A stretch of 64,000 nucleotides of DNA from Paracoccus limosus (GTDB lineage Bacteria; Pseudomonadota; Alphaproteobacteria; Rhodobacterales; Rhodobacteraceae), in assembly GCF_009711185.1 (NCBI RefSeq), contig NZ_WMIF01000016.1, positions 1-64,000 of the forward strand, written 5' to 3'. Position numbers and translations under genes: made by a program. How positions within the stretch are numbered: the stretch's first letter is position 1; each line of letters begins with the position of its first letter. Shown piece by piece: positions 63,920 to 64,000 of the stretch. The notes under the pieces were generated by a model. The model saw only the letters and a list, made by a program, of their open reading frames with translations, did not search any database and had not been told where the DNA came from.

Positions 63920-64000
63920 TTATTGGTTGTAGACGCCGTCGATGCCGCGCAGCGCCTGTGTCAGCGGATCGTCCGGCGACAATTCGGTATCGCCGCTGGA
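63920..64000 (-). CDS. C-terminal end of an unidentified protein (partial)
   Basis: The window ends inside a minus-strand gene. The visible last 26 residues are SSGDTELSPDDPLTQALRGI followed by DGVYNQ and a TAA stop at 63922-63920. The acidic, polar tail is not diagnostic of any family. It is convergent with mlaC and shares its terminator hairpin. Confidence 0.6.
   Translation of the reverse strand, partial: SSGDTELSPDDPLTQALRGIDGVYNQ

Overview
The window is a high-GC bacterial chromosome segment, most likely from an alphaproteobacterium of the Rhodobacteraceae/Paracoccaceae, probably Paracoccus or a close relative. The evidence is the gene content. It has crotonyl-CoA carboxylase/reductase and ethylmalonyl-CoA mutase of the ethylmalonyl-CoA pathway, the alphaproteobacterial cell-cycle proteins GcrA and MipZ, a pyruvate dehydrogenase whose E1-beta subunit carries its own lipoyl domain, a trgB-like/cysK pair like the Rhodobacter tellurite locus, LpxI in place of LpxH, and frequent TTG/GTG starts. 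The genus is an inference. No rRNA, transposase, phage or CRISPR locus was seen.

Layout. 1-1000: a possible accessory fragment (gene tail plus a HEPN-like ORF) lying against the 3' side of tRNA-Ser(CGA). 1.1-14.8 kb: trgB-like, cysK, a large MscS channel, an AI-2E-type permease, gyrA, dsbB-like, dedA, a zinc metalloprotease, a RatA/COQ10-like protein, a sulfotransferase-like protein and gdhA. 14.9-20.7 kb: ccr and ecm, with an acyltransferase and an alpha/beta hydrolase between them. 20.9-26.6 kb: AhpD-like protein, then ffh, GNAT, chorismate mutase, rpsP, rimM, trmD, rplS, rpmE in one direction. 26.6-32.5 kb: two small unknown coupled genes divergent from mipZ, then an RND efflux adaptor/pump pair. 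32.6-36.7 kb: ftsB-pdhA-pdhB-pdhC on the minus strand. 36.8-39.2 kb: membrane proteins, hydroxypyruvate isomerase and a DUF1285 protein. 39.2-46.0 kb: a tightly overlapping moxR/DUF58/BatA-like/DUF4159/VWA cluster. 46.0-49.4 kb: fabZ-lpxA-lpxI-lpxB for lipid A. 49.3-55.8 kb: ridA, two small lipoproteins flanking tRNA-Leu(UAA), metG, a CHAP lipoprotein, a Nudix hydrolase, gcrA and an ABC-2 permease. 56.0-58.4 kb: argD-argF. 58.4-59.3 kb: a geneless, repeat-rich interval with a 16-copy 8-bp tandem repeat. 59.3-64.0 kb: a type I secretion adaptor/ABC pair, then mlaA-mlaC and the tail of one more gene.

Most of the window is core metabolism and cell-envelope biology. The most interesting material is non-coding or small: a 14-bp motif shared by the ccr-side and ecm promoter regions, strong palindromes upstream of gdhA and mipZ, an orphan minus-strand terminator upstream of ridA (possible small RNA or attenuator), a family of dispersed palindromes (GGGTATTT...AAATACCC), the 8-bp tandem array, and the HEPN-like ORF at the tRNA border. 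No clearly new multi-gene system was found. The HEPN-like fragment and the MoxR/VWA cluster are the closest candidates.
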